Source of the DNA: Spirochaetales bacterium
Lineage (GTDB): Bacteria > Spirochaetota > Spirochaetia > DSM-2461
Assembly: GCA_028533045.1 (NCBI GenBank)
Contig: JAQQAP010000016.1
Location: forward strand, 1-64,000
Length of the DNA stretch: 64,000 bases
Reading direction: 5' to 3'
Both the position numbers and the translations under genes were made by a program. Each line of letters begins with the position of its first letter. Positions within the stretch are counted from its first letter, which is position 1. Below are positions 16,155 through 24,712 of the stretch, one piece after another. The notes under the pieces are model-generated. The model searched no databases. It was given only the letters and a program-made list of their open reading frames with translations, and was not told the DNA's origin.

Positions 16155-16673
16155 TTATTTTTTTCGGGGGCTTAACAGCATGGACATCATACGGCCTTCC
16201 ATTTGAGGCTTGTTGTCCACGTTGAAAGATCCCTCTTCCAGCCTTTTTAACAGGTTGTCTAGTACAACCTTACCTAACTCGGTATGAGCCAGTTCCCGTC
16301 CACGGAAACGGATCGTTACCTTACATTTGTTTCCTGCGTCCAGGAACTGCTGCACGTGCTTGGCTTTGAAGTCCAGATCGTGCTTGTCGATCTTGGGCTG
16401 CATTCTTACCTCTTTAAGCTTGGTAAGACTCTGCTTCTTCTTGGCTTCTCGCAGCTTCTTTTCCTGTTCGTACTTGTACTTGCCGTAATTGAGGAGTTTA
16501 CAAACGGGCGGCCGGGAAGTAGGAGCTACTTCTACAAGGTCAAGATCGGCCTCTTTGGCCATTGCCATTGCTTCCGTTGTGGGAACAATCCCTCTCTGTT
16601 CACCTTCACCGTCGATCAGGCGAACTTCTCTAACCCGGATTTGTTCATTAATCCTTAAATCTTTTACAGCCAA
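16155..16673 (-). CDS. infC: Translation initiation factor IF-3
   Basis: A 172-residue IF-3, which binds the 30S subunit and proofreads the start codon and initiator tRNA. The N-domain begins [29 protein letters not shown]; the linker and C-domain include [19 protein letters not shown] and [16 protein letters not shown]. The start is a TTG (16671-16673) with GGAG 7 nt upstream. A non-AUG start is functionally notable because IF-3 discriminates against such codons, and E. coli infC uses AUU for autoregulation. A terminator-like hairpin lies in the leader. Confidence 0.97.
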   Translation of the reverse strand: MAVKDLRINEQIRVREVRLIDGEGEQRGIVPTTEAMAMAKEADLDLVEVAPTSRPPVCKLLNYGKYKYEQEKKLREAKKKQSLTKLKEVRMQPKIDKHDLDFKAKHVQQFLDAGNKCKVTIRFRGRELAHTELGKVVLDNLLKRLEEGSFNVDNKPQMEGRMMSMLLSPRKK

Positions 16674-16696
16674 ACTTACTCCTTTGTACCAAACAG

Positions 16697-16734
16697 AAAA
16701 ACTGCGTCAGTTCTCTCATTTCTGTCCGCAGTTT
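16697..16734 (-). terminator. candidate leader attenuator before infC
   Basis: On the minus strand AAACTGCG (from 16734) and CGCAGTTT (to 16699) form a perfect 8-bp stem with a 20-nt loop followed by TTTTT, inside the infC leader and downstream of the promoter at 16738-16767. It could act as a transcription attenuator for infC-rpmI-rplT, or terminate the upstream helicase transcript. Confidence 0.5.
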
Positions 16735-16737
16735 GGA

Positions 16738-16767
16738 AATATAACAGAAAACGGGCCGCCATGTCCA
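16738..16767 (-). promoter_or_regulatory. sigma-70 type promoter for infC-rpmI-rplT
   Basis: TGGACA (16762-16767) and TATATT (16738-16743) on the minus strand are separated by 18 nt. Both hexamers deviate from consensus by one position or so. The promoter sits in the 104-nt gap between the helicase stop and infC. Confidence 0.6.
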
Positions 16768-16777
16768 TATGGCTAGC

Positions 16778-18469
16778 CTATTTTCCTTTCTTTTTCTTGG
16801 GGTAACCCTTTTTTCCCGAGGGCTTTGCCTGAGATTTGTTTACGATGGATACCTTAAGTCGTCTTCCCCGGAAAGTTTGCCGGTTTAGGCGGGAAGCGAG
16901 GAATTCCACCTCGTCTGCCGCTACGTTGACAATGGAACTTGAGGGGCCAATGAGGATTTTACCCAGAGGAATCTTTCGTTTCCCCCCGTTTTTGTTTACC
17001 AGACCGATAATTTCCTGGGGCATGATCTTGTCCCGCTTGCCCACACTAATGGAAAGGGGGATGAAATCGCCTTCGAAGCGGTTTTGGGAAAAGTCGTTGC
17101 GCCCATCCCTATCCCGGCGGTCTCCCCTGTCTCGGTTCTGTCCGCTCGGGGATAAAATGTCTCTTTCCTTACCGTAGTAATCGAGGAAACGGTTAAATTC
17201 AAGAGAAACAAAGCGGTGGATGAGTTCTTCCCGGCTTACGGTTGAAAGTTTATCTTCTATGACATCCATAAAGGGGGATATCTGGCTTTCGTCCACATCG
17301 ACTCCTGTCACACGGTCAATCAGGTTCAGAAGCTGGGCCCGGCAGATCTCATCTCCGGTGGGAACATTGCGGTATTCGATGGAACGACCGATTATCCGTT
17401 CAATTTTTCTTATACGGTACTTTTCCTTCATGTGGATGATGGCGTAGGACCGTCCCTGTTTACCGGCACGACCGGTTCGGCCGGAGCGGTGGTTATATAC
17501 TTCGATCTCATCGGGGAGGTCGTAGTGGATAACATGGGTCAGGTCACTTACGTCCAGACCGCGGGCGGCGATATCGGTGGCCACCAGAAGCTGGAGGCTG
17601 CGGTCGCGGAATTTCTTCATAACGTATTCACGCTGATTCTGGGAAAGGTCGCCGTGGAGGGCGTCGGTGGGGTAGCCTTCCTTAATCATTTTATCGGCGA
17701 TGGTCTGACAACCGGCCCGTGTTCGGCAGAATACAATACCGTAGATGCCGGGGTGACTGTCTACCAGTCGTTTGAGGGCCTTGAATTTATCCTTGGCGTG
17801 AACCATGTAGCAGCTATGCTCTACGTTGGCGGAAGCTTTGTTCTTCTCTCCCGCAGCCACTTCCTGGGGATCCTTCATGTAGTTATCGGCGATGCGGGCT
17901 ACTTCGGGAGGCATGGTGGCGGAAAAGAGTAAATTCAGCCTGTCCTCGGGGGCCGCTTCCAGGATAGCGTCCAGTTCATCCTTGAATCCCATGTTTAACA
18001 TGATGTCCGCCTCATCAAGAACGAGGAAACGGAGGGTTTCGAGCCGGGCTTCGCCCTGTTTAATAAGGTCCAGAAGCCGGCCGGGGGTGGCTACGATGAT
18101 GTGGCTTCCCGCTTTAAGGGCTCTTTTTTGGGGAGGGAAGGGAGCACCACCGTAGATGGGAGTGATGCGGATACCCTGCATACGGGAAGCGAAACGTTCC
18201 ATCTCTCGGCAAATCTGCTGGCAGAGTTCACGGGTAGGGGACAGAATTAGTCCCTGGATTTCCCGTTTTTCCAGGTCAATCATATTCAGCATGGGCAGAC
18301 CGAATGAAGCGGTTTTACCCGATCCGGTTTCGGCCAGACCAATGATGTCCCTTTCTCCTTCGAGGATGAGAGGAATGGTCTTTTCCTGAATAGGTGTGGG
18401 CGATTCAAACCCCATGGCCTGTATGGCCTGTTGGATCTCTTCCCTCAAAGGGAATTCTTCAAATTTCAA
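16778..18469 (-). CDS. DEAD-box ATP-dependent RNA helicase with DbpA-type RNA-binding domain
   Basis: A 563-residue DEAD-box helicase. Motifs occur in order: Q motif (FESPTPIQEKTIP), I (AETGSGKT), Ia (PTRELCQQ), Ib (TPGRLLDL), II (DEAD), III (SAT), IV (GIVFCRTR), V (ATDIAARGLDV) and VI (HRSGRTGRAG). After an Arg/Asp-rich linker (about 455-475) the C-terminus (about 480-550) is a DbpA-type RNA recognition fold ending in a Lys-rich tail. The architecture is that of DeaD/CsdA or CshA helicases, which unwind structured RNA in ribosome assembly or mRNA decay. It is monocistronic or leads into infC. Confidence 0.94.
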   Translation of the reverse strand: MKFEEFPLREEIQQAIQAMGFESPTPIQEKTIPLILEGERDIIGLAETGSGKTASFGLPMLNMIDLEKREIQGLILSPTRELCQQICREMERFASRMQGIRITPIYGGAPFPPQKRALKAGSHIIVATPGRLLDLIKQGEARLETLRFLVLDEADIMLNMGFKDELDAILEAAPEDRLNLLFSATMPPEVARIADNYMKDPQEVAAGEKNKASANVEHSCYMVHAKDKFKALKRLVDSHPGIYGIVFCRTRAGCQTIADKMIKEGYPTDALHGDLSQNQREYVMKKFRDRSLQLLVATDIAARGLDVSDLTHVIHYDLPDEIEVYNHRSGRTGRAGKQGRSYAIIHMKEKYRIRKIERIIGRSIEYRNVPTGDEICRAQLLNLIDRVTGVDVDESQISPFMDVIEDKLSTVSREELIHRFVSLEFNRFLDYYGKERDILSPSGQNRDRGDRRDRDGRNDFSQNRFEGDFIPLSISVGKRDKIMPQEIIGLVNKNGGKRKIPLGKILIGPSSSIVNVAADEVEFLASRLNRQTFRGRRLKVSIVNKSQAKPSGKKGYPKKKKGK

Positions 18470-18613
18470 TATCTTTTCTCCTTCCTAAAAGACCGGGATC
18501 CTGGGAGAAAAGGCCTTGATTAGGGATGTTAGCTTCTAAATAACCGCCGTATCATAAGTTATTGCTACTCCACTGTCAATAAGCGAAGGGGCTAAATAAG
18601 AAATTAGCACCGA

Positions 18614-19393
18614 TTAGAAACCCAATCCCCCTTCCAGTCCAAAGCGTACCATCCCCTGGGCTTCAAAATAGTCGTTCTCAAATCCTTGAGTCGTTTCTCC
18701 TCCAAAAAGATAGGCCGTAGGCATAATGAAGGCTCCCAGGCGCATAAAGTCAGTCTGAATCAAATCGACTCCGGCAATGGCTCCCAGGGATAGTCCCCCC
18801 AGAGCATCGCTTGCTATTGTGTCATAACCGTCTGTCAGGGGATTTTCATAGCTCCAGGTCATGTAGATAGCCCCGATTCTTCCGCCCAAATAGGGGGAAA
18901 AGAAGGTTTGGTTGTTAAAAATGTAATAGCGGACATCCACACCGGCATTCAGGAGGAGGGCTCCGGAGCCTATCGATTGGTACAGATCGTGGGATTTATC
19001 GGTCCCCAGCCCGTGAATACCCACAAAGGGATAGACATCGACGGGGGTGTCATCACTTAAACCCAGGGCCAGTTCCATGCCGTTCTGCCTGTCAAAATAG
19101 GGTGTACCGTCCAGGCTCCCGGCGTAACGGAGTGTAAAAAATATTTCTCCCTCGTAAGGTTCGGAGGACACATATTCTCCCGTATCGGGCTCCTCCCGGG
19201 GGCGATTTTTTTCGTTGTTATCCGATTCCCACCAGGGATCGGGATCGTCGTCTACTTCCCGGCTTCCCTCGTGGTCGTCCCGTGCCTTGTCCATGGCGTC
19301 GGAGAGACTGCCTCTGTTGTGGGAAGAAGAGGTGGTACATCCGGTAATCAATAATAATGCTGTCAGGAATGAGATAATTAAGAACCCTTTCAT
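18614..19393 (-). CDS. outer-membrane-associated lipoprotein, beta-barrel-like
   Basis: A 259-residue lipoprotein. The signal peptide (MKGFLIISFLTALLLITGC) ends in a lipobox LITG|C at residue 19. Residues 25-75 are charged and disordered. The rest alternates aromatic and small residues (FFTLRYAGSL, VYPFVGIHGLG, VDVRYYIFNNQTFFSPYLGGRIGAIYMTW, FGLEGGLGF) and ends in Phe, as outer membrane beta-barrel proteins do. No specific family was recognised. It appears to be a single-gene unit on the minus strand. The function is unknown; a surface structural protein is the best guess. Confidence 0.75.
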   Translation of the reverse strand: MKGFLIISFLTALLLITGCTTSSSHNRGSLSDAMDKARDDHEGSREVDDDPDPWWESDNNEKNRPREEPDTGEYVSSEPYEGEIFFTLRYAGSLDGTPYFDRQNGMELALGLSDDTPVDVYPFVGIHGLGTDKSHDLYQSIGSGALLLNAGVDVRYYIFNNQTFFSPYLGGRIGAIYMTWSYENPLTDGYDTIASDALGGLSLGAIAGVDLIQTDFMRLGAFIMPTAYLFGGETTQGFENDYFEAQGMVRFGLEGGLGF

Positions 19394-19441
19394 GTCATTA
19401 TTATAGAGCGGTAGAGGGAAAATAACAAAAAAAATATTACA

Positions 19442-19458
19442 GGGACATTATATGTCCC
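19442..19458. promoter_or_regulatory. 17-bp palindrome, possible operator
   Basis: GGGACAT-TAT-ATGTCCC is a perfect 7-bp inverted repeat in the 110-nt gap between a divergent lipoprotein gene (minus) and a small ORF (plus). There is no T-run, so an operator is more likely than a terminator. Confidence 0.4.
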
Positions 19459-19503
19459 ACAATGGGTAATAAGATGGAGCTGTAAGATAAAAGGAGGCCA
19501 AAC

Positions 19504-19617
19504 ATGATATGGCAGAACATCATTAATCATATACTTTCCCTTTTCTCTCTGGCTGTTTTAGGACTGACCCTTCCCGCCTTAATTGTGGCGGTGAAGCAGT
19601 TGTGGCAGGATCATTGA
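19504..19617 (+). CDS. 37-residue single-span membrane peptide
   Basis: A small open frame, MIWQNIINHILSLFSLAVLG... to KQLWQDH, with one hydrophobic stretch of about 20 residues (ILSLFSLAVLGLTLPALIVA) and short polar ends. An excellent ribosome site (AAAGGAGG) sits 6 nt before the ATG, which is stronger than that of the following gene. No family was recognised. It precedes the DacA-type gene by 39 nt and may be co-transcribed with it. The strong Shine-Dalgarno sequence and clear membrane segment argue that it is translated. Confidence 0.65.
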   Translation: MIWQNIINHILSLFSLAVLGLTLPALIVAVKQLWQDH

Positions 19618-19656
19618 CGTTCCGGGATGGGGAAAATATAATGGTTTCCCTAACAC

Positions 19657-20880
19657 ATGAATATTATGCGAATGAAAATTTTACTAGCCCTATTTCTTAT
19701 TACTGCCGCCAAGGGGGTATTTGCCCAGGTTCCTCCGGAACTTATGGCGGAAGGGGCGGTTGTGATGGATTACCTGACCGGCCGGGTTCTTTACGAAAAG
19801 GAAGGGGATGTCTACCGGGCTCCCGCTTCCATGACCAAGCTGATTACTCTTTACCTGGGGTGCGAAGCGGTGGAGAAGGGGGACTTTGCCCTGGATACGC
19901 CGGTGACGGTGACCGAGGGGGGATCGGCCTTTTCTCGGCCTGAGGGTTCCTCTCTCATGCTGCTTGAAGAGGGGCAGGTCCTCGATTATTTGACCCTTTT
20001 GCAGGGGATTGCCGTCTCCTCCGGGAATGACGGGGCCTACCAGCTGGCCGAATTGGTGGCGGGAAATAGTGACGACTTTGTGGGACGGATGAATCTGCTT
20101 GTTTATTCCATGGGATACGAGCAGATGTACTTTGAAGATCCCGACGGCTGGAGCGAGAATAATCGGGTTTCCCCCGTCTCTTATGCTGACTTTTCCCGCC
20201 ATTATATCGAAGCCTTTCCCTGGGCCCTGGAACAGCTTCATTCAGTCAAGGAGCTCACCTACCCCAAGGAAGAGAACATGGCTCCGGGAGGTCAGATTCA
20301 GTCTTCCCGAACCAAAAAGAACACCAACTGGCTTCTGGGGAAGGTAGAAGGGGTGGACGGTCTAAAGTCCGGTTATATAGATGAGTCGGGCTTTAACTTC
20401 GCCGCCACGGCCCAACGGGGAGAGACTCGGTTAATTACGGTGGTAATGGGAATTTTCCCCGAACATTATTGGGAGGGATTGGAGATTCGGGCGGCCGAGT
20501 CGGAGGCCCTTCTTGAGTACGGATTTTCCCATTGGGAGACTCAACCGCTGCCTGATTTTTCTGTGCCCGTTAAGGTCTATTCCGGTGAGGAAGAAGAAAT
20601 CAGCCTGATTCCGGAAGAAATCCCTCTCTTTACCTATGGAGAGGCCGAATTGGACAGACTGACACGGACCTGGGAGACGGACGATTGGCTGAGGGCACCC
20701 CTGGAACAGGGAACTGTGGGAGGCCGGATTGTCTGGTATTTTGACGGCGAACCGGTGGGGGAAGCCGATTTGGTTAGTGAAAGGGACGTTAAAAAGGGCG
20801 CTTTCTTTCACAATTTTATTGATCTTTTTGAAATCCTGTTCTATAACATATCACACGATAAGAAACAGGGGGAGGAGTAG
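19657..20880 (+). CDS. dacA: D-alanyl-D-alanine carboxypeptidase (PBP5/DacA type)
   Basis: A 407-residue S11-family penicillin-binding protein that trims the terminal D-Ala from peptidoglycan stem peptides in the periplasm. It has an N-terminal signal peptide (ILLALFLITAAKGVFAQ) and the catalytic motifs SMTK (SxxK, near residue 57), SSGND (SxN, near 113) and KSGYIDESG (KTG box variant, near 233). The C-terminal domain (about 290-370) is the beta-rich PBP5 domain, followed by a hydrophobic stretch (FHNFIDLFEILFYNI) that may anchor it. Several in-frame ATGs precede the signal peptide (19657, 19666, 19672); none has a clear ribosome site. The next gene follows after 3 nt. Confidence 0.88.
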   Translation: MNIMRMKILLALFLITAAKGVFAQVPPELMAEGAVVMDYLTGRVLYEKEGDVYRAPASMTKLITLYLGCEAVEKGDFALDTPVTVTEGGSAFSRPEGSSLMLLEEGQVLDYLTLLQGIAVSSGNDGAYQLAELVAGNSDDFVGRMNLLVYSMGYEQMYFEDPDGWSENNRVSPVSYADFSRHYIEAFPWALEQLHSVKELTYPKEENMAPGGQIQSSRTKKNTNWLLGKVEGVDGLKSGYIDESGFNFAATAQRGETRLITVVMGIFPEHYWEGLEIRAAESEALLEYGFSHWETQPLPDFSVPVKVYSGEEEEISLIPEEIPLFTYGEAELDRLTRTWETDDWLRAPLEQGTVGGRIVWYFDGEPVGEADLVSERDVKKGAFFHNFIDLFEILFYNISHDKKQGEE

Positions 20881-20883
20881 AGA

Positions 20884-21693
20884 ATGAATCAGGATCAGGT
20901 TAAGGAAAAACTGCTGGAAATAGACGGGGACGTAGCTGAATTCAGCCTTATCTTTTCCGGTAAGCAGAGTAAGAAGGTGGACGGCCTTTACTATCCGGAT
21001 AATCATGAAATTATCATTCATAACAAGAACTTCGAAGAGGACAATTCCCTCATGTATACGGCGATCCACGAGTTTGCCCATCATGTTCAGTTTACCCGTT
21101 TTGCCAAGGAGACCACTCCCCGGGCCCATCATACTGTCATGTTTTGGGATATTTTCCATAAGCTGCTTAAAACGGCCGAAGAAAAGGGTATTTATGTCAA
21201 TGTTTACGAGTCGGACCCCCGCTTTAAGGAACTGACCGACAAGATTAAGACAAACTACCTGACCAAGAACGGTGAGTTAATGAAGGAATTCGGTAAGCTT
21301 TTGATTCAGGCCCTCGATCTATGCCAACAGAAACATGCTATTTTTGAAGATTACGTAGACCGGGCCCTGGGGATGAACCGAACCACCGCCAAATCGGCCA
21401 TGCAGATGTTTGCCCGTGATGTGGATCCCAATATTGGTTATGACAATATGAAAGTCGTGGCTTCCATTAAGGAGCCCAAACAGCGCCAAGACGCGATTCA
21501 GGCTTTTAAGGAAGGCCATAGTCAGAATGAGGTTCGTCAGGCCATTAAAGAGAGCCGCCCCGAACCTAAAATGACCGTAAAAAAACTGGAATCCCAGAAA
21601 AAACGCATCGAAAAGAGCATTGAAGACATGCAGCAGCGCCTTGTTGATGTGGAAGACCGGATTGTGGCGATGATGGCGGCGGAAGAGGAGTAA
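20884..21693 (+). CDS. YgjP/SprT-like HExxH protein with a ParB-like helical domain
   Basis: A 269-residue cytoplasmic protein. Residues 58-70 read MYTAIHEFAHHVQ, an HExxH zinc-protease motif, and residues 82-88 (HHTVMFW) could supply the third ligand in the way YgjP/WLM and SprT proteins use a downstream HxxxFW. Residues about 150-215 (DRALGMNRTTAKSAMQMF...IKEPKQRQDAIQAFKEGHSQNEV) resemble the helix-turn-helix and helical part of ParB-like proteins. A C-terminal coiled coil follows (KKLESQKKRIEKSIEDMQQRL). The combination is unusual. It lies 3 nt behind dacA with GGAGGAG as ribosome site. Function unknown. Confidence 0.7.
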   Translation: MNQDQVKEKLLEIDGDVAEFSLIFSGKQSKKVDGLYYPDNHEIIIHNKNFEEDNSLMYTAIHEFAHHVQFTRFAKETTPRAHHTVMFWDIFHKLLKTAEEKGIYVNVYESDPRFKELTDKIKTNYLTKNGELMKEFGKLLIQALDLCQQKHAIFEDYVDRALGMNRTTAKSAMQMFARDVDPNIGYDNMKVVASIKEPKQRQDAIQAFKEGHSQNEVRQAIKESRPEPKMTVKKLESQKKRIEKSIEDMQQRLVDVEDRIVAMMAAEEE

Positions 21694-21741
21694 ATCCGAT
21701 TTTCCCCATCCCCGTCGCCTATATAAACAACACGCTGGTTT

Positions 21742-24468
21742 TCAGCTTTCAGCTTTCCCCAACAGCTCCAATATGTAGTGGCCGTAGCCCAGATTTTCCG
21801 CAGCCTGCACCGGCGATTCTCCCTTACCGTTAATCGCTTCTTTATCGGCTCCTTCCGATAGGATTATTTCTATAACCGCATCGGGCGCCTGTGAGGCCAG
21901 GGCGTAGTGGAGGGGGGTATTCCCTTCATTGTTGATGCCGTTGATTGTGTCTTCCCGGAGGATGTTATCCAGGGTTACGGGGCCCACTTCCATGGCCAGG
22001 GAGAGGGGGGTGTCGCCCACCTTGTTCTGGGCGAAAATATCTCCTTGCCAATCGAGGAGCAGGTTAATCATTTCTCCGTTTTCGCTGTCGATTGACTGGA
22101 GGACGGAAGCGTGTAGTACGGTGTTTCCCCGCAGGTCGCGCTTGTTGATTCCCGCTCCATGGATCAGGAGGAAGTTCACCAAATCAACGGAACTTTCCAT
22201 TACGGCATAAAAGAGTGGGGTGAATCCGTTTTTGTCAATTGGGTCCACCTGGGCATTCTTATCCAGAAGGTAGGCGGCGCCGTTGGTGGAAACTTCCTTT
22301 ACGGCCTGATGGAGAGGGGCGATTCCCTCGTTATTCTTCTGATCTACCGAGAGCCCCCCGGCTACGAGTATATCTCCTATGACCCAGTTAACATTTTCCG
22401 ACTTTACCAGAAAATGCATAAGCGTATTGCCCGATTTGTCGGCTATGGTTAAGTCGGCACCGTTCTCCAGAAGAAGTTCAACCGCTTCAAGAGAGTTTTC
22501 TTCCACTGCCGTAAAGAGAGGTGTCTGTCCCATGTTGTTCAGATGTTCGATCTGGGCACCCTGGGCAATGAGCAGTTTAAGGAGGGGCAGGTGATACTCT
22601 TTAATCGCATGGAACAGAGGGGTATTTCCTCCCAGATCCAAGGTTTCTATGAGATTGTGCCCATCGGTCAGGTATCGGATAGAAAAGTCGCTTCCCCGGA
22701 CAAAGGCCATGTGCAGGGCTGTTTCGCCCGCATTATTGGCCAGATACATATCGGATCCCAGGCCGGTAAGGGTGTTGGCTGTTTTCCAGTAAAAACTCTC
22801 GATGGCGCTATGGAGAGGGGTCATTCCCCGGGCATTACGCTGATTGGGATCGGCTCCCAAGCTTACCATGTACTCCATTTTTTCCTGGGTCAGTTCATCC
22901 AGGGGATAGGTGGCGGCATAGTGTAGGGCCGAATTTCCTTCCACATCCTGGAGGGCCAGGTTGCGGGGAGTAAAAAAGTTGCGCATAAGGTCCATGTCGC
23001 CGGAAAGGGCGAGAAGGACAGAGGACTGATTATTACGGTTAACTGCGAAAATATCGGAGAAAGGGGTTAGATAGAGAATGAGGTCCGCCCGTTCTCCGGT
23101 GAGGGCATAGATTAGAGGGATGCTTCCATCGCTGTTGCGTATGTTGGCATCGGCCCCTTTTCCCACGAGATGTTCAATCAGACTTCGGCTCAAGCCGTAC
23201 TGTACGGCCAGGTGAAGGGCTGTATTGCCGTGGATATCCTGCTGGTTGATATTGGCGCCCCGGCCCATGAGAATATCAATCATTGTGGCGTAGTTGTTCA
23301 GGCCAATGGCGGCATGAAGGGGGGGCTGTTCAAAGTTATCCGGCATATTTACGTCTGCCCCGTTGTCCATAAGGGTTGTAGCAATTGCTTCATGACCGCC
23401 TCGCACGGCGAAAAGGAGGGGAGTGCCACCCTGGGAGTCTTTAATATTCATATTAGGAGAGTAACGGCGGATCATCAATTCCAGAAGCCCTTCGTGGCCC
23501 ATCATGGCAGCCATATGGAGAGGGGTGACCCCTTCTCCCATGTCCATGGTTATGTCATCGCCGCGAAAGAGATCGGTTATATAGGAAAATTCCCGCATGC
23601 TACTTCGTCGGGAACCTTGTTCTGCAAGATATTCTGCTATGAGTGCGTGGTTATAACTCCTTTTGAAGTTAAGAGCTATATCTATGGGAAGCCGTCCTTC
23701 CGCATCGGTAATATTCATGGGAGTTTTATCGAGTTCCATGAAATATTCACAAAGGGTTTTGTCTCCCGATTCTACGGCTCGGTGGAGTAAAGGAAAGGGT
23801 TTGTCAAAGGAGAGGCTATAGTTTTCTTCTCTAACTATGGCTCGGATCATATCCAAATCCCTTTTTTCCAGGGCCTGGATGGCGGGACGGGATCCTGTTC
23901 CCGATTCAAAGTAAATATTCGCTCCCTTATCTACCAGGTAGGAGGCGATTTCCCTAAAACCTTCTTCCACGGCAATATTCAAGCCCGATCGACCCTCTCC
24001 GTCGGCCACATCAATATCATCCATAAAGGGAGTCAGCTCTTCCACTATGGCAAGGTCGTTATTCATAACCCCGTAGTGGAGGGGGTAGGCTCCCTCATTA
24101 TCTACGACAAGGGGGTCGGCGTCCCATTTAAGAAAAAGGTCAACCAATTCACGGTTATCTCTTTTGGCACTGAGAAGAAGGGGCGTTTCGCCGGAACTGT
24201 TTTTGGCGTCCGGTGCGGCCATGCTGTTGAGCAGGAGCAAGCTCATCTGCTTACTGTTTTTTTCTACCGCCCGGTGAAGGGGATAAATCCCCTGGCTATT
24301 GGCTTTATTCACCTCAGGCGATTCGGAAAGGAGGTAACGCTTCAAACCTTCCACATCGCCCGAATCGAGATAGGCGAAGACTGCCGGTTCACCGGGTTCC
24401 TCGGGCTTACCACCGGCAAAAAGGGGAAGAACCATTATAAAAAGTAAAAGGGGTAGAAGTTTTTTCAT
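21742..24468 (-). CDS. large exported ankyrin-repeat protein
   Basis: A 908-residue protein made almost wholly of ankyrin repeats. After a signal peptide (MKKLLPLLLFIMVLPLFAGG) and a short Pro/Glu linker, more than twenty 30-34-residue repeats follow, many with the canonical G-x-TPLH-x-A pattern (for example GVTPLHMAAMMGHEGLLELMI, GNTALHLAVQYGLSRSLIEHL, GNTPLHYALASQAPDAVIEII). Some repeats are degenerate. The ATG at 24468, preceded by AGGAG, was chosen over one 11 codons upstream because the signal peptide begins there. There is no Cys, so it is not a lipoprotein. The likely location is periplasmic or secreted; a protein-binding scaffold is inferred. Confidence 0.85.
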   Translation of the reverse strand: MKKLLPLLLFIMVLPLFAGGKPEEPGEPAVFAYLDSGDVEGLKRYLLSESPEVNKANSQGIYPLHRAVEKNSKQMSLLLLNSMAAPDAKNSSGETPLLLSAKRDNRELVDLFLKWDADPLVVDNEGAYPLHYGVMNNDLAIVEELTPFMDDIDVADGEGRSGLNIAVEEGFREIASYLVDKGANIYFESGTGSRPAIQALEKRDLDMIRAIVREENYSLSFDKPFPLLHRAVESGDKTLCEYFMELDKTPMNITDAEGRLPIDIALNFKRSYNHALIAEYLAEQGSRRSSMREFSYITDLFRGDDITMDMGEGVTPLHMAAMMGHEGLLELMIRRYSPNMNIKDSQGGTPLLFAVRGGHEAIATTLMDNGADVNMPDNFEQPPLHAAIGLNNYATMIDILMGRGANINQQDIHGNTALHLAVQYGLSRSLIEHLVGKGADANIRNSDGSIPLIYALTGERADLILYLTPFSDIFAVNRNNQSSVLLALSGDMDLMRNFFTPRNLALQDVEGNSALHYAATYPLDELTQEKMEYMVSLGADPNQRNARGMTPLHSAIESFYWKTANTLTGLGSDMYLANNAGETALHMAFVRGSDFSIRYLTDGHNLIETLDLGGNTPLFHAIKEYHLPLLKLLIAQGAQIEHLNNMGQTPLFTAVEENSLEAVELLLENGADLTIADKSGNTLMHFLVKSENVNWVIGDILVAGGLSVDQKNNEGIAPLHQAVKEVSTNGAAYLLDKNAQVDPIDKNGFTPLFYAVMESSVDLVNFLLIHGAGINKRDLRGNTVLHASVLQSIDSENGEMINLLLDWQGDIFAQNKVGDTPLSLAMEVGPVTLDNILREDTINGINNEGNTPLHYALASQAPDAVIEIILSEGADKEAINGKGESPVQAAENLGYGHYILELLGKAES

Positions 24469-24640
24469 CAATCTGACGCTCCTGAGAAATCTTACCATCA
24501 TAATCGGCTGCTTTTATAGGGTTTATGAGGTTTTTTCTAAGTATAAACCAGGTTGGGGGAGGAAAATCACGTCTTCCTTTCTTAAAGGCTTCAAAAATTA
24601 CGAAAAATGCGCTTATTGTGTATAATACGTTAAAAATTGA

Positions 24641-24668
24641 TTGGACAGGACCGATAAAATCATACTAT
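24641..24668 (+). promoter_or_regulatory. sigma-70 type promoter for deoB
   Basis: TTGGAC (24641-24646), 16 nt, TACTAT (24663-24668), 44 nt before deoB. Both hexamers have one mismatch to consensus. The 244-nt divergent gap to the ankyrin gene shows nothing else clear. Confidence 0.5.
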
Positions 24669-24712
24669 ATTTAGGAAAGATCACGCCACCCGGACGGTAA
24701 AGGAAGGGCATT

